Notes: generated from the sequence alone by a model not told the origin. Positions 40,959-50,824 are shown, counted from the first letter of the stretch. The stretch is DNA of 64,000 nucleotides from Pectinophora gossypiella (GCF_024362695.1 NC_065406.1:13578001-13642000); one strand, 5' to 3'. A program made the numbers and translations.

Positions 40959-41375
40959 TTAAAAAAGCTCCATTTAAAGCGACTTATCTAAGAAAGCAAT
41001 ATTACCATTTGACATTTTTGTTGACATTACGCACTCACTTTTATCATCATCCCCCTAGCATTATCCCTTTTTTTCACAGAGTTCGCTTACCTAAAGATTT
41101 GACAGGTCCGGTTTTTTACAGAAGCGACTGCCAGTCTGACCCTCCAACCCGCGAAGGGGAAAGCTGCCCAATGCAGCTTAGGTCAGATACCGCCGAAAAT
41201 GCACTTCTCGGGAATATGGGTTTCTTCACGATGTTTTCCTTCCCGCTGAGCACGTGATAATCATTTATGATCCAAACATGAAATCGGAGACAAACACACA
41301 CACTTACGCACTTAATAAACAAAATGTCAAATTGCAATATTGCTTTTTAGATGAATAGTTTCGATGTGGTGTGAA
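40959..41375. mobile_element. MITE-P copy interrupted by a SINE
   Basis: The left arm (GTTAAAAAAGCTCCATTTAA, GCGACTTATCTAAGAAAGCA) and right arm (AATATTGCTTTTTAGATGAA, TAGTTTCGATGTGG) are diverged halves of the foldback seen intact at 49248-49367. Confidence 0.65.
41036..41303 (-). mobile_element. SINE-D copy with 9-bp TSD inside MITE-P
   Basis: Read on minus it carries the SINE-D body (GGAAAACATCGTGAAGAAAC, GACCTGTCAAATCTTTAGG, CTAGGGGGATGATGAT) but lacks the tRNA head. TTACGCACT flanks it at 41027-41035 and 41304-41312. Confidence 0.88.
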
Positions 41376-41399
41376 CCCATAATAGAGGTCATAACGTAG

Positions 41400-41550
41400 A
41401 ATCACGCTTTTATCCCCAAAGGGGTAGGCAGTACACACACGCTTCGCCAGCTAAGTTTAAGCCTCATGTGATAGGGGGTGGGCCTATTGCCATTAACCGG
41501 GCACAGATACTGTAAACCATGTGATATCAATTATCTATGATCCAAACAGG
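41400..41550. repeat. Dispersed repeat I
   Basis: GGGTGGGCCTATTGCCATTA and CGTGATATCAATTAT-type motifs are shared with 30955-31040. Preceded by a LINE-type ATCACGCTTTTATCCCCAAA end. Confidence 0.55.
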
Positions 41551-41586
41551 AAAAGAAAAGAAAAGAAAGGAAAACATGAAACAGTA

Positions 41587-41780
41587 GGACTAGGGCCCTG
41601 TGCTGGGAGGTTTTCTGGCCACATCTTTCCCTCAGCGTTACAGATTCCGATGTGGTAGTAGTTTTTACAGCTAGTTACATAATATGTAATTTAATTATGT
41701 TTGACGTTCAAAAAGCGCTAACTTTGTAAGCCAATTTTGAAAAATAAATATTTTTGAATTTTTGAATTTTGAATTTTGGA
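41587..41780 (+). mobile_element. Jockey-like LINE 3' UTR
   Basis: CTAGGGCCCTGTGCTGGGAG, TTCCGATGTGGTAGTAG and AAATAAATATTTTTGAATTT with a TTTTGAATTTTGAATT tail. Confidence 0.7.
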
Positions 41781-41904
41781 ATTCAAACCCGTAGTCGTGT
41801 TCCGTGGTTCAGAGCCCGAGCCGCAATAATTATCGCATGACTAATCATAGGTTTGAAACTGGTATTCTATTTAATGATAATATTGCTTCTATGCTGTTCT
41901 GGGA

Positions 41905-42160
41905 GCAAATAAAAAACATAGAACACGTCCAGCTGCTTGTCTTCCCGGGCATGTCGTAAAAACCGACAGAGGGATTGCGTCCTCTAACATAATGGACTAA
42001 TGTTATGGGCGATAGGCTGATCCCTTATCACCATAAGGTTCATCATATCCATCTTAGGACTTCGTATCAACAGTGGCTGCAAGTTGTCTTTGATTACTTG
42101 TGGCTCTGCCCACCCCATTTGGGATTACGGGCGTGAGTTTATGTATGTATGTATGTGTAG
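41905..42160 (+). mobile_element. LINE-G 3' end, longest copy
   Basis: AACATAGAACACGTCCAGCT, CTTCCCGGGCATGTCGTAAA, CGATAGGCTGATCCCTTATC, TTGTGGCTCTGCCCACCCCA and the (GTAT)n tail. Other copies: 22258, 30033, 36911, 55080 and 58077. Confidence 0.82.
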
Positions 42161-42414
42161 CACAGTAATATAACTTTGTTGTATATAGCGGCTAATTTAG
42201 TGAGAGAGAGATTTAATTGCAATATAGTTCGTGAATAATACAATCTTCCTGAGATTATTGATATTTTGGATGGTCCTTTTGTACGGTACAATACTTTCTT
42301 ATACTGTCCACACGAGTATATGGTACAACTCTATTACCAGTTACTGTATGTGTGTGTTGTGTGTTGTTAGTTAGTGTATGTTGTTGTTGGTTACTGTTAT
42401 TTATTATTATAGTT

Positions 42415-42815
42415 TATTGCTTAATGTAGACCTGAAAATTGTAGCAGCTTGTGCTGTTTGAGTTTTGAGCACTGGACAATGGCCCATATATTGCCAAAAC
42501 CCAGCTTTTATTTATAAATTATTAAGCTAACAGTCACCCATCCTATGACCGGCCTTTGTGAAATTTGGTTAACTTCAACAATCGCAGACCGAGCGCGTTT
42601 ACCGCGGCGCCACCGAGTTCCTCAGTACTGGGCCCGCGTGGTGGTTTAAGGCCCGATCTCCATATCCATCCATAGGGAAGGCCCGTGCCCCAGCGCAGTG
42701 GGGACGTTAATGGGCTGGTGATGATGATGATGAAGCTAACAGTAGCTATTAAGTTTTCTGTCATACTAATGTGTTAATGTCTGAAATAAACATATTTGAA
42801 TTTGAATTTAATGAT
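42415..42815 (+). mobile_element. Jockey-like LINE 3' UTR interrupted by a SINE
   Basis: 42415-42523 (ACCTGAAAATTGTAGCAGCT, GGACAATGGCCCATATATTG) and 42744-42815 (GTCATACTAATGTGTTAATG, AATAAACATATTTGAATTTG) make one 3' UTR split at AAGCTAACAGT. Confidence 0.8.
42535..42732 (+). mobile_element. SINE-5S with inverted 5' part and 11-bp TSD
   Basis: 42535-42625 is the composite tRNA/5S-like head in reverse orientation (CACCCATCCTATGACCGGCC, TTAACTTCAACAATCGCAGA, GAGCGCGTTTACCGCGGCGC). 42628-42732 is the SINE 3' half in forward orientation (GGGCCCGCGTGGTGGTTTAA to (GATGAT)n). The core in between is deleted. AAGCTAACAGT flanks the whole at 42524-42534 and 42733-42743, so it inserted in this form. 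Confidence 0.93.
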
Positions 42816-42973
42816 ACATGTATGCTTTTTTTGAGTATTCCATTGGTTAACAATATCTTTGTTTAAAATACTTTATAGAGCTGTCTCACACTACACAATG
42901 GCTGATTCAGTCATGTTTAGTACACGGTGGATTTTTAAACAACAATGATGATATTAAATAGATCTCTGTTTAA

Positions 42974-43250
42974 ATAAATACATAAACTCACGCCTATTTC
43001 CCACCGGGGTAAGCAGATACCATAGAATTACATTTGCTTCGATCGTGGCACACTTCAATTGCTTTCTGCACATATCAATCGTTTCATACACGCACGCCGT
43101 TTCAGTTGGTTCACGTAGAGCGGATGAAGGACAATAGGATTACGAAAGCAGTATTACGCTAAGGTTTGTGATAAGGCTGGCAGAGGAAGACCTAGAAGGA
43201 CGTACATAGATTTAATTGAAGATGTCTTTAGTACGATATACTCTGTTTAA
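42974..43250 (-). mobile_element. LINE-F 3' end with inverted 5' part
   Basis: 42974-43110 is the LINE-F tail and last codons on the minus strand. 43111-43250 is the adjacent upstream coding part on the + strand (GTAGAGCGGATGAAGGACAA, GGCAGAGGAAGACCTAGAAG then GACGTACATAGA). The two parts are contiguous in the family but head-to-head here, so the 5' part is inverted. Confidence 0.8.
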
Positions 43251-43259
43251 AATAACACT

Positions 43260-43640
43260 TATTGAAAAAGACTTTTAAAGACAAAATTCTCAGAATACAT
43301 AAACCGCTTTTTGAATATTTTATCGCCGAGACAGAGCAGCTAGGTATTATTTTGTTTATGCAAAAAGCCCATTTTTGGAAGCAAATCACGTTTTTTGAAT
43401 TTATTTTAACTCGATTTTTCGATCACTTCGAGACATCTGATTTATTATTCTGAACTTAAATCCTGTCTGTTTCGAAGACGTTGATGGATTTGTAGTGTTT
43501 GAGTAATTTCTCAAGAGAGCGAGGCCTACTTTTGATATTTTAAATCTATTTTTATGTCTTAACTTGATTCGTTCTGAACGTGAAATTTCCATTATCTTGC
43601 TTTTTTAACGATTTATTCAATATTAATAAAATAATTTTTT
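43260..43640. other. No gene recognised
   Basis: T-rich; overlapping short frames in both strands without motif. Confidence 0.45.
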
Positions 43641-43644
43641 TTTT

Positions 43645-43750
43645 CTTCTATCGTGTGGGTTGTGAGGTGGATTACCAACCCCATCAACCCTGGTGACAGG
43701 GTTATTATTGAGCCGCCATAGGCCCCTGACATGACTCATGTAACGACTAC
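43645..43750 (-). mobile_element. SINE-A tail fragment
   Basis: TCTATCGTGTGGGTTGTGAG to CATGTAACGACTACGTA; ended by MITE-A. Confidence 0.82.
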
Positions 43751-43899
43751 GTACAGTCATGAGCAATATCATGTACCCACTTTAGAACCCTGTCGCACTA
43801 TCATATTTGACATTTAATGAGACTTACGGTTTGTATTTGTCAAAAAAGTTAATGTGACATGGTTTCAAAGTGTATACATATTATAGCCCGTGACCGTAC
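43751..43899. mobile_element. MITE-A copy inserted at TA of SINE-A
   Basis: GTACAGTCATGAGCAATATC to CCCGTGACCGTAC. In full SINE-A copies the sequence GACTACGTA continues; here MITE-A begins at that TA and the rest of the SINE is missing on the right. Confidence 0.82.
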
Positions 43900-44014
43900 A
43901 AATTATTCAAAAATACAATGTTATGGGAGAAGCACATTATAAAAATAATTGTTGCGTTTTATTTGGATGAATGATGAATGTATATAATTATGTTGCTAGC
44001 TATATCGCATCTCT

Positions 44015-44180
44015 TTATTTTGATCAGAATGATAATGGGTGGAAGATGTAATTGTGCATGGGTCTAATAAAAAGGGTCATTTATGCCAAAAAATAAAGAT
44101 AAAGATGCATATGTCTATTATGCATGAAATTACAAGGTTAAACGAAATAACATCGGTACAGCGCCATCTATATTATTTTC
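44015..44180. repeat. Dispersed repeat R1
   Basis: Partner of 7666-7800. Confidence 0.6.
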
Positions 44181-44984
44181 GAAGAACGTAGCCTGAAAAG
44201 TCCGATTTATCGGTCGACCGGTCGACCAAAAACAAGAATCACCCAAAAAATAACATTGTACAATCTAATTGGACAATTTCATCGGCAAATTATTCGCAAA
44301 AAAATCTGAATTTAACAAACAATAGATACTAAATCAATCGTCAATACAATTTATTCTTAATGTAAAACCAATTGGGGTTCCTTCTAAACGTCTTGCCATA
44401 ATGGAGTAACATTGCCATCTTGGGAGTTTGGTCACGTTTCGATGAAAAATATCTACCGTCCTTATTGGAGTCGCTTGTCCCTTTTTGGAGACAACTTTGG
44501 TAGGGCCTTGGAGGAACTACACTGGCCTACAAAAACGCTAAACAAAAGAAGTTAGAGATTTAAAACGAAAAACGTTATATAACGGTAATTTTATCAGGTT
44601 TCTTTATAACTATTTTTAGCAGAGTACAAACTCTGCACATACTGGCCTTTCGTTCTGACCGTCAATCATTTTAAATTACGAAATTCTCATTCCATTCCGC
44701 ATTTCCTTTCATTTTACACTGACTCATTGAATCCTCGACCTTCATAAGAACAACATAAATGTATTATACTGTTTAGATCTGGCCGTGCCCTCTAACTCTG
44801 GATTTGTTTGTGAAGTGTTATTAATAAACTATATATATTCCTGCAGAATTAGCAGAACGTAGTGGGTAGCTCAATGGGACGGGCTAACCTATAAAATGCT
44901 ACTTAGGTTCTATGACGATCTTGTGACGTAGCGAGTAGGTGCCGCTACTTCAAAAGCGCACCCCTGATGCCGGGCAGCAGTGGT
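44181..44984. other. No gene recognised
   Basis: GGTCGACCGGTCGACC at about 44212-44227 is a short palindromic direct repeat. The rest has no repeat match or coding frame. Confidence 0.45.
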
Positions 44985-45175
44985 ATCAGTACTGGTTGGA
45001 GGCCGAGGAAATGGATTCTAGTAGGGCTCTAGCTGGAAACATCACCGATTGAGAAATTGGTCGGTGTACTGCGGAACGGAAGGCGATTGGGGCAACCACC
45101 GTTCTACACGCCCTATCTATGGAGTAATGGCGATTACTCCACCGAGATGAGCGCAGCTCTTAAATAAAGAAAGAT
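44985..45175 (+). mobile_element. LINE-K-related 3' end
   Basis: AGTAGGGCTCTAGCTGGAAA, TCGGTGTACTGCGGAACGGA, CCGTTCTACACGCCCTATCT and CACCGAGATGAGCGCAGCTC then TTAAATAAAG. Reverse-oriented partner of 32748-32925. Confidence 0.78.
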
Positions 45176-45403
45176 ATAATATTCCTGCTTGTTGCTTGCC
45201 TGTCTTTTATCATCGTTATCATCAATCATTCCTCTACTCTGCCGGCACGTCGGGACACCATCCTCACCACTCACTTTACACATATGATAAAAGTCAGATA
45301 ACAAGATAACCCGCAATCACACATAATATTCGTCCCAATTATTCCCATAACTTCGATTCTATCACCTATATTCAAACATTTTCTCGTTGTTGTGTCAAGT
45401 GCG

Positions 45404-45730
45404 AGTCCGATTCTAGCACCGAGGGTTCCGTATAAACCCCCCCCCCTTTACGCCTTGAATTGATAATCTAGGAAAGATTTGACTTTGTCGTTGAAAAACA
45501 TCGACATAGATTGCGATTAGTTTACCAACTGCAAGTAAGTTTGTAATCGCAGAACAACGTTTACGATTTCCGGTTATTTTCCCTTACATATTTCTGTCTA
45601 TTGCCAAATTTTATGATGTATTTTATGAAAACAAGGCTCAAACAGACGAACAGATATACGGAGAGACGTACGGATAAGAAAGTGATCCTATAAGAGTTCC
45701 GTATTTCCTTTTGAGTTGCGGAACCCTATA
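45404..45730. mobile_element. MITE-C
   Basis: Starts near CACCGAGGGTTCCGTATAA and ends TTGCGGAACCCTATAA, an inverted terminal motif (GGTTCCG/CGGAACC). Pieces recur at 12020-12110, and the start motif (GCCAAGTGCGCGTCAGATTC) recurs at 57479. I know this GGGTTCCGTA...ACGGAACCCT arrangement as a common lepidopteran repeat type. Confidence 0.6.
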
Positions 45731-46484
45731 AACAACGAAAATTTGCATTAAATCATTCAAACAGTAATAAGTAAGTCTGCGGTAACGTAAAATAAACAGA
45801 TAAGTTAATACCGGGGTTGAACTTGGCGTGTTAACACAATCAAGCGAAAGATTATAGGGAAACCCAAACTTTGCCCAATAAAGGAAAACTTCACCCATAT
45901 ATTTTGAAGCACTCTACAGTTCCCTATTTTTCTTTGGAGTAAGTTTATTTTCGAAAGGCACGCGAACTCATGGAGTGAGGGTTGGGGCAGTTTTAGTTTT
46001 AGAGCTGTTTTATTGCAAACTCAGTAAGTATAGTATGTTAAAACCACGGAATATAAGAAAGTGGTTGGAAGGGCCAAGTGAGTGCGAAACGCGCGCCATA
46101 CAAGTATGAGCAAATAGTTCAACCTTGCACACCACTCGTTCGCAAACTTTACGACACGGAGCTCCACGATAGTAATTATATTAAAAAGTCGTCTTGTGCT
46201 GAGGCTCCTGGGGTTTTTTTTTATAGAGGGGGAGATTATGCATACTTATGCATACCCAGTCGTTCGAACGACTGGGTTATGTGGGACTCGCGCCCACTAA
46301 AACCCCCTCTGCACTACAGTCTGCAGACACAGTGGTCCGCACTTTTGTTAGTTTACAATAATTTTGTTAGTTTACTTAATTAATTGCTCCTTATTCTAAT
46401 TCCTTAAGTCTATGCTCGTTTGATTTTTTTTTCTTTATATATTATTATTATTATTTTTTTAGTATTATTATATATATACGTATA
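45731..46484. other. No gene recognised; contains a perfect 22-bp palindrome
   Basis: Frames at 45638-45898 and 46078-46383 have no motif. The palindrome is listed separately. Confidence 0.45.
46255..46276. repeat. Perfect 22-bp palindrome
   Basis: CCCAGTCGTTC followed by GAACGACTGGG, with no spacer. Preceded by two copies of TTATGCATAC. Confidence 0.75.
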
Positions 46485-46580
46485 TACCGGGTGTTAGTGA
46501 CATCGTAACGAATACTGAGAGGGATGATTCAGACCATGATTCTGAGTTAATATCTAGTGGAATTTTCCGTCGCAAAATTC
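46485..46580. mobile_element. MITE-B left end
   Basis: TACCGGGTGTTAGTGACATC to TTTTCCGTCGCAAAATTCAT. The mirrored arm is absent. A matching right terminus is found 2.6 kb downstream at 49131-49163. Confidence 0.7.
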
Positions 46581-46734
46581 ATGAAATTTTGAGTTTTGTT
46601 TTTAATTATTTTCAATTCCATATTGTGTTTTTAGCTGCATAGAACCCAAATTTCAATAAAAAAAACAATAATGACAAATTATCGAAAATTTTCGATGTAA
46701 TGGAGACAACAGCTGCTCGAACGGGTCAACGGCC

Positions 46735-46832
46735 ACACGCACCGCGCGCCGCGCGCCCCGCTCCGCACGCCCCGCTCCGCGCGCCCCGCGCCGCACGCCG
46801 GCGGCGGCGCGGCGGCGGCGCGGCCTACAAAG
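46735..46832. repeat. ~100-bp block of extreme GC content
   Basis: GCGCGCCGCGCGCCCCGCTC, a nearly tandem CCCCGCTCCGC(A/G)CG unit, then GGCGGCGGCGCGGC repeats. It stands out sharply from the AT-rich surroundings. It occupies the position of the CGGATCAAGGGCAACG segment in the sister modules. Confidence 0.85.
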
Positions 46833-46904
46833 TAGGCACTACGAACCGATCCTATTTCTTTCTCTGTCTATCGTAAATTTATAAATTTATTTTATTCTTA
46901 TTCT

Positions 46905-47085
46905 TAAATGGACGGATAATCAACAGGCATAAAATTTATGGAATACACGTCAATTTTAAGCAGAAATCTAAAACAACCGACAGAATTAAGTTGACAGCAC
47001 ACGTCAAACGGTTTGCATACCAGCGAGATACCTTTTTGATTCGACCGGGTTATTCATTCATTTACTCATAGGAATCGGGGCCATT
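46905..47085 (+). repeat. Dispersed repeat S, shorter copy
   Basis: Partner of 38760-39110. Confidence 0.75.
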
Positions 47086-47305
47086 ATCTACCTAAAACAG
47101 TTGAAACAGTAAATAATTGTATTCTTTGTTGTCATTAGAATAACTAACAACCAACTAACACAACCACCACAGATTAGGTAATTAGTTACCTACTATGTCA
47201 ACCATCCACCAACTTAGTATGTAAGTACCTACGCAAAACCTCGCTACACAAAAATCGAGCGAGATCGCGTCTAGAATTGGGCGGACACTCCGCCAGAGTG
47301 TTGCC

Positions 47306-47503
47306 TATCGATATTCTATCGATACCTAGTTAAAAAAAACCAATAGTAGGTACCTATCGATAGATCTTTTAGATCAATACCCATTATTATTACAAAGCAA
47401 GACCTATCGGTACTATCGCTAGTATCGATCTAAATGTACTATCACTACTTTCGATAGTTTAGACAATTTTCAAGTTCAACAATTGATAATCTACCTATCG
47501 ATA
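47306..47503. promoter_or_regulatory. Cluster of four TATCGATA (DRE-like) motifs
   Basis: Exact TATCGATA occurs at 47306-47313, 47317-47324, 47355-47362 and 47496-47503. Near matches (TATCGGTA, AGTATCGATC, TTTCGATAG) lie in between. TATCGATA is the core-promoter element bound by DREF in Drosophila; clustered CGATA is also a feature of insect boundary elements. Whether it is functional here is inference. Confidence 0.45.
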
Positions 47504-47689
47504 GTTCGGCAACTCCGCCGCGTAGGCAATGTCGGCATGTTCAAAGAAAAAAATTGTCCGAGAGGAGTGATCTTATTTTTCTTGTTACACGTTGGTACCG
47601 AGGTACTAAGTACTAAGTTATTCGTGGTTTTAAATCTCATTGTTAAATCATCAGTAAAGAACTAATTAAACCTATCCTGTTCTGTGTAC

Positions 47690-47915
47690 AATTCATGTAA
47701 CGGCTACGTGCTTACATAAGTACCTAGTAGACGGGAGCAACGACTTAACGTACCTTCCGAAGCACGGATCATTTTACTTTCGGACAATCAGGTGATCAGC
47801 CTGTAACGTCCCAACCAAAGGCCTTATAAACAGATTTTTGTGATATGTCCCCACCGGAATACGAACCCGGACCCTCCGCATCCCATCGCTCAACCACTGG
47901 ACCACATAGGCCAAG
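47690..47915 (-). mobile_element. SINE-A copy, tail truncated
   Basis: On minus: head GGCCTATGTGGTCCAGTGGT, B-box GGTTCGTATTCCGGTGGGG (one change), core (GATCCGTGCTTCGGAAGG) and part of the GTAAGCACGTAGCCGTTAC region. The CCTGACACCAGG tail is absent. Confidence 0.85.
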
Positions 47916-48350
47916 AAGGTTCTAAGACATAATTAAAGGATCCTGGGACGCAAGACCTCCGAGTTAGGGCTTGTTTGATCTGTCTTGATGGATACTCGGA
48001 CGTGAATAGCCTCACGGATCAAGGGCAACGCGCGCCAATAAAGTAGGCATTACGAACAGATACTAGGTATTTCTTTGAGTTGATAGGTATCAAGTGAAGT
48101 TTCCTGTCGCCAAATTCATAAAAAAATTAGATTTTTTCAGTCCCATATTGTGTTTTAAGCTGCATAGAACGCACATTTAAAATAAACAAATAAAAATTAC
48201 TAATTATTAAATTTTATCAATGTCATCAATAATAATAATAACGTATCTACAACTTCAGCTATGCGCAGGTGAATAGCCGGCGCACGGGTCAAGGGCAACG
48301 CTCGCCAATAAAGTAGGCATACGAACAGATACTATTTCTTTCTCTGTCAC

Positions 48351-49130
48351 TTGCACCATAAACATACTTCTCTCTCTCTCTCTAGTCGTCGGCTCGACTC
48401 GGCCACGGCCGGTGCGTCGTCGGCGCCCTTAGTCGGCGCCTTTGATGCTTTGCGCTAACGCCGCCGCGCGCTTCCGCTCAGTCGAATACTAAGCTTGACC
48501 CGAATCGCGTGATGTTTTTCGAGGATATTTTTTTCGTGTTTGTGAGTGTTTGTTTCATTCTGTAAATGAGTAGTGTCGACTATGATGATAGATCATAGAC
48601 CATTTACTGCGCAAAAGTATGGAAGATTGTTGATGTTTATTAAAGAGCAAGGTGTTGTGTTTGTGAGTGCGTGTGATACCTACCTACCGCGGAGGAAACG
48701 CGATGTTGCATACCTACGTGACGTGACATGTTCTAGGGTACCTACCTAGGTACTTCATCCGAAGGAATAACAATTAAGGTAAGGCAAGAGTAGGGTTTTT
48801 ATTGTTAATAAGTTAGGAACGTTTTAATAACTGGTAGGTAGGTACCGTGCGTGAAAAATCGTGGCAGTAGGTGTTCTACTTCAACAAACAACATTTTTAA
48901 ACGTTGAACCACTAAGCATCTAAATTACAAGAGAATGAAAACTCCTACCTAGATATCAACATCGTATCACGCACGCGTAACGTAGCCGCGCGTAAGTTTA
49001 GCGTCTGTGTGGCGCGTTGTTCGACTTACATTGCGGCACAGTAAAAATTGAAAATCTTAATTAAACATTTGCGACAAGAAAAACACCCACCATCATTTTT
49101 AGTACAATAAAATAGGCGTTCCATTTTTTT
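48351..49130 (+). promoter_or_regulatory. CpG-rich, promoter-like stretch with possible 5' exon
   Basis: 48380-48480 is GC- and CpG-rich (CTCGGCCACGGCCGGTGCGT, CGCCGCCGCGCGCTTCCG). It contains an arthropod-type initiator TCAGTC at 48478-48483, and a donor-like GTGAGT at about 48541 in the following T-rich part. 48960-49030 is again CpG-rich (ACGCACGCGTAACG). No coding frame is attached. The pattern fits a transcription start with a non-coding first exon, but there is no direct proof and no CAGE-like evidence. Confidence 0.3.
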
Positions 49131-49163
49131 TTTCGTTACGATGTCACTAACACCCTGTATATA
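49131..49163. mobile_element. MITE-B right terminus
   Basis: TTCGTTACGATGTCACTAAC then ACCCTGTATA, the family's right end, without the usual arm before it. Confidence 0.65.
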
Positions 49164-49247
49164 TATATATATGTTTTTTTTTTTAATTTGTTACTTGTTA
49201 ATTTTTTTTTATTTTTTTTTTTATTATTGTTATTTGAGGGGGGTTAA

Positions 49248-49367
49248 AAATGCCACATCGAAGCAATTCATCTAAAAGACATTTGTGTGCAGTGCGCACT
49301 TACTTTTATATGCGCAAATGTCAAATTGCACACTTACTTCTGAGATGAATTGCTTCGACGTGCCCTT
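49248..49367. mobile_element. MITE-P, foldback, TTAA-flanked
   Basis: TTAA at 49244-49247 and 49368-49371 borders arms that read AAATGCCACATCGAAGCAAT (left) and ATTGCTTCGACGTGCCC (right). CATTTGTGTGCAGTGCGCAC lies near the centre. The TTAA flank suggests piggyBac-type mobilisation. Other copies: 9160-9215 (arm only) and 40959-41375. Confidence 0.7.
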
Positions 49368-49379
49368 TTAACTTCCCTG

Positions 49380-49764
49380 GTCCCTGACATGGCTCAACTA
49401 AAGATAGAAATAACACAACCCCTCTGTCAGTGTTTACGCCAAGCCTGGGAAATTAAGCCTAAAAGTTTTTTGTTTTTATTTGCTCTCAGTCCGGCAGAGA
49501 ACTAGAAAATAGACATTCATTCCATTAGTTAAGTGTTCCCGTCACAGCATGCGTTACAAACAAACTGTGTATAATATAATATGACGCCTCAGGCTAGTAT
49601 TCACCTCTACCTTTTGTGTTTCAACAATGCAGTTGCTCATAGTACGAACAACGACGCGGGTAATGAAGAATAAGGCAGCCTGTGGGCGCTACGACTGTTT
49701 TTATGCATTTTATTTTTATTCTCACCCCGCACAGCCGGCTGAAAACCGCCGACTGGTTTACTCT
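49380..49764. other. No gene recognised
   Basis: Nothing identifiable beyond short AT-rich text. Confidence 0.4.
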
Positions 49765-49875
49765 AAACCAACATGCGCGTAGAAAACGACTGATGAATGT
49801 GTCGAAGCAAGAGAAGTGTGTCAGGACCGAAGCAATTTGAATAACATTAGGCGTGAGTTTATGTATGTATGTATG
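49765..49875 (+). mobile_element. LINE-F 3' fragment
   Basis: ACTGATGAATGTGTCGAAGC, AAGAGAAGTGTGTCAGGACC and GGCGTGAGTTTATGTATGTA. Confidence 0.75.
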
Positions 49876-50004
49876 GTACAAAGATCAAAACTGCAGGCAT
49901 TTTATCTATACTGGCGTAACATTTATACCTTTTCGAGATAAAGAAATTACATACAAAACAAACCTGATGATAAAATTCACCAAATTGGGCATGTTCTTAA
50001 AAAA

Positions 50005-50126
50005 AGGTTTAGTACGATCTGCTCTGCGCTGGCGCAACGTACTTACTCGTATAATGAGAGGAAGCATGTGGAATTCCATAGTCTCTCTTACCCGTGTAAA
50101 ATAGGTAAATTTACGTATGTATGTAT
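50005..50126 (+). mobile_element. LINE-F 3' fragment, diverged
   Basis: GGTTTAGTACGATCTGCTCT, GTGGAATTCCATAGTCTCTC and ACGTATGTATGTATA. Confidence 0.7.
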
Positions 50127-50272
50127 AAACAGAACGAGAATGAAGTAATTGGTTACTCAGTTATTGATGGAAAGTTAAATAGGTTAAAAGTCAAGATTTC
50201 AATCGGCAGTCACCTTTTCCTTAATGAATAAATTAATGGAATTAGATAGACTGTCTCTCTAGGCGACAGGTA

Positions 50273-50491
50273 TACAGGGTGTTAGTGACATCGTAACGAA
50301 TACTGAGGGGGATGATTCAGACCATGATTCTGAGTTGATATCAAGTGAAATTTTCCGTCGCAAAATTCATGTTTTTTTAAATTATTTTCAATTCTATACT
50401 TTTGCGATGAAAAATTCCATTTGATATTAACTCAGAATAATCAGCTGTTTCATCCCCCTCAGTATTCGTTACGATGTCACTTACACCCCGC
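50273..50491. mobile_element. MITE-B copy
   Basis: TACAGGGTGTTAGTGACATC to GTTACGATGTCACTTACACC. Arms nearly perfect. Confidence 0.88.
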
Positions 50492-50521
50492 ACAAGTACA
50501 TACTGTACCCATACAAGTAGG

Positions 50522-50753
50522 TATGGGTGTTAGTGACACCGTAACGAATACTGAGGGGGATGATTCAGACCATGATTCTGAGTTGATATCAAGTGGAATT
50601 TTCAGTCGGAAAATTCATGAAAATTATTGTTTTTCTTTTTATTATTTTCTGTTCCATACTTTTGCGACGGAAAATTCCACTTCATATCATCTCAGAATCA
50701 TGGTCTCAATCATCCCTCAAAGTTTTCGTTACGGCGTCACTAACACCCTGTAT
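50522..50753. mobile_element. MITE-B copy, second of a tandem pair
   Basis: ATGGGTGTTAGTGACACCG to CGTCACTAACACCCTGTA. The right arm carries the CTCAAAGTTTTCGTTACGGC variant while the left arm has the GAATACTGAGGGGG variant, so the two arms come from different subtypes. Confidence 0.85.
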
Positions 50754-50824
50754 ATTTTCGCACGCGATTTGATAGCGAGCCAGAAAATGAGGACCTTAGC
50801 GGCGTTGCTGCACCGCAGCTGTCG

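Larger units (their letters stand above)
46545..48350. repeat. Module repeated three times in direct orientation
   Basis: 46545-46870 and 48083-48350 share AAATTCATRAAA, CCATATTGTGTTTTTAGCTG, CATAGAAC, AAAGTAGGCA and ACTATTTCTTTCTCTGTC-type text. 47990-48075 repeats the ending (CAAGGGCAACGCGCGCCAAT then AAAGTAGGCATTACGAACAG). They read like staggered copies of one ~320-bp unit. Confidence 0.7.
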
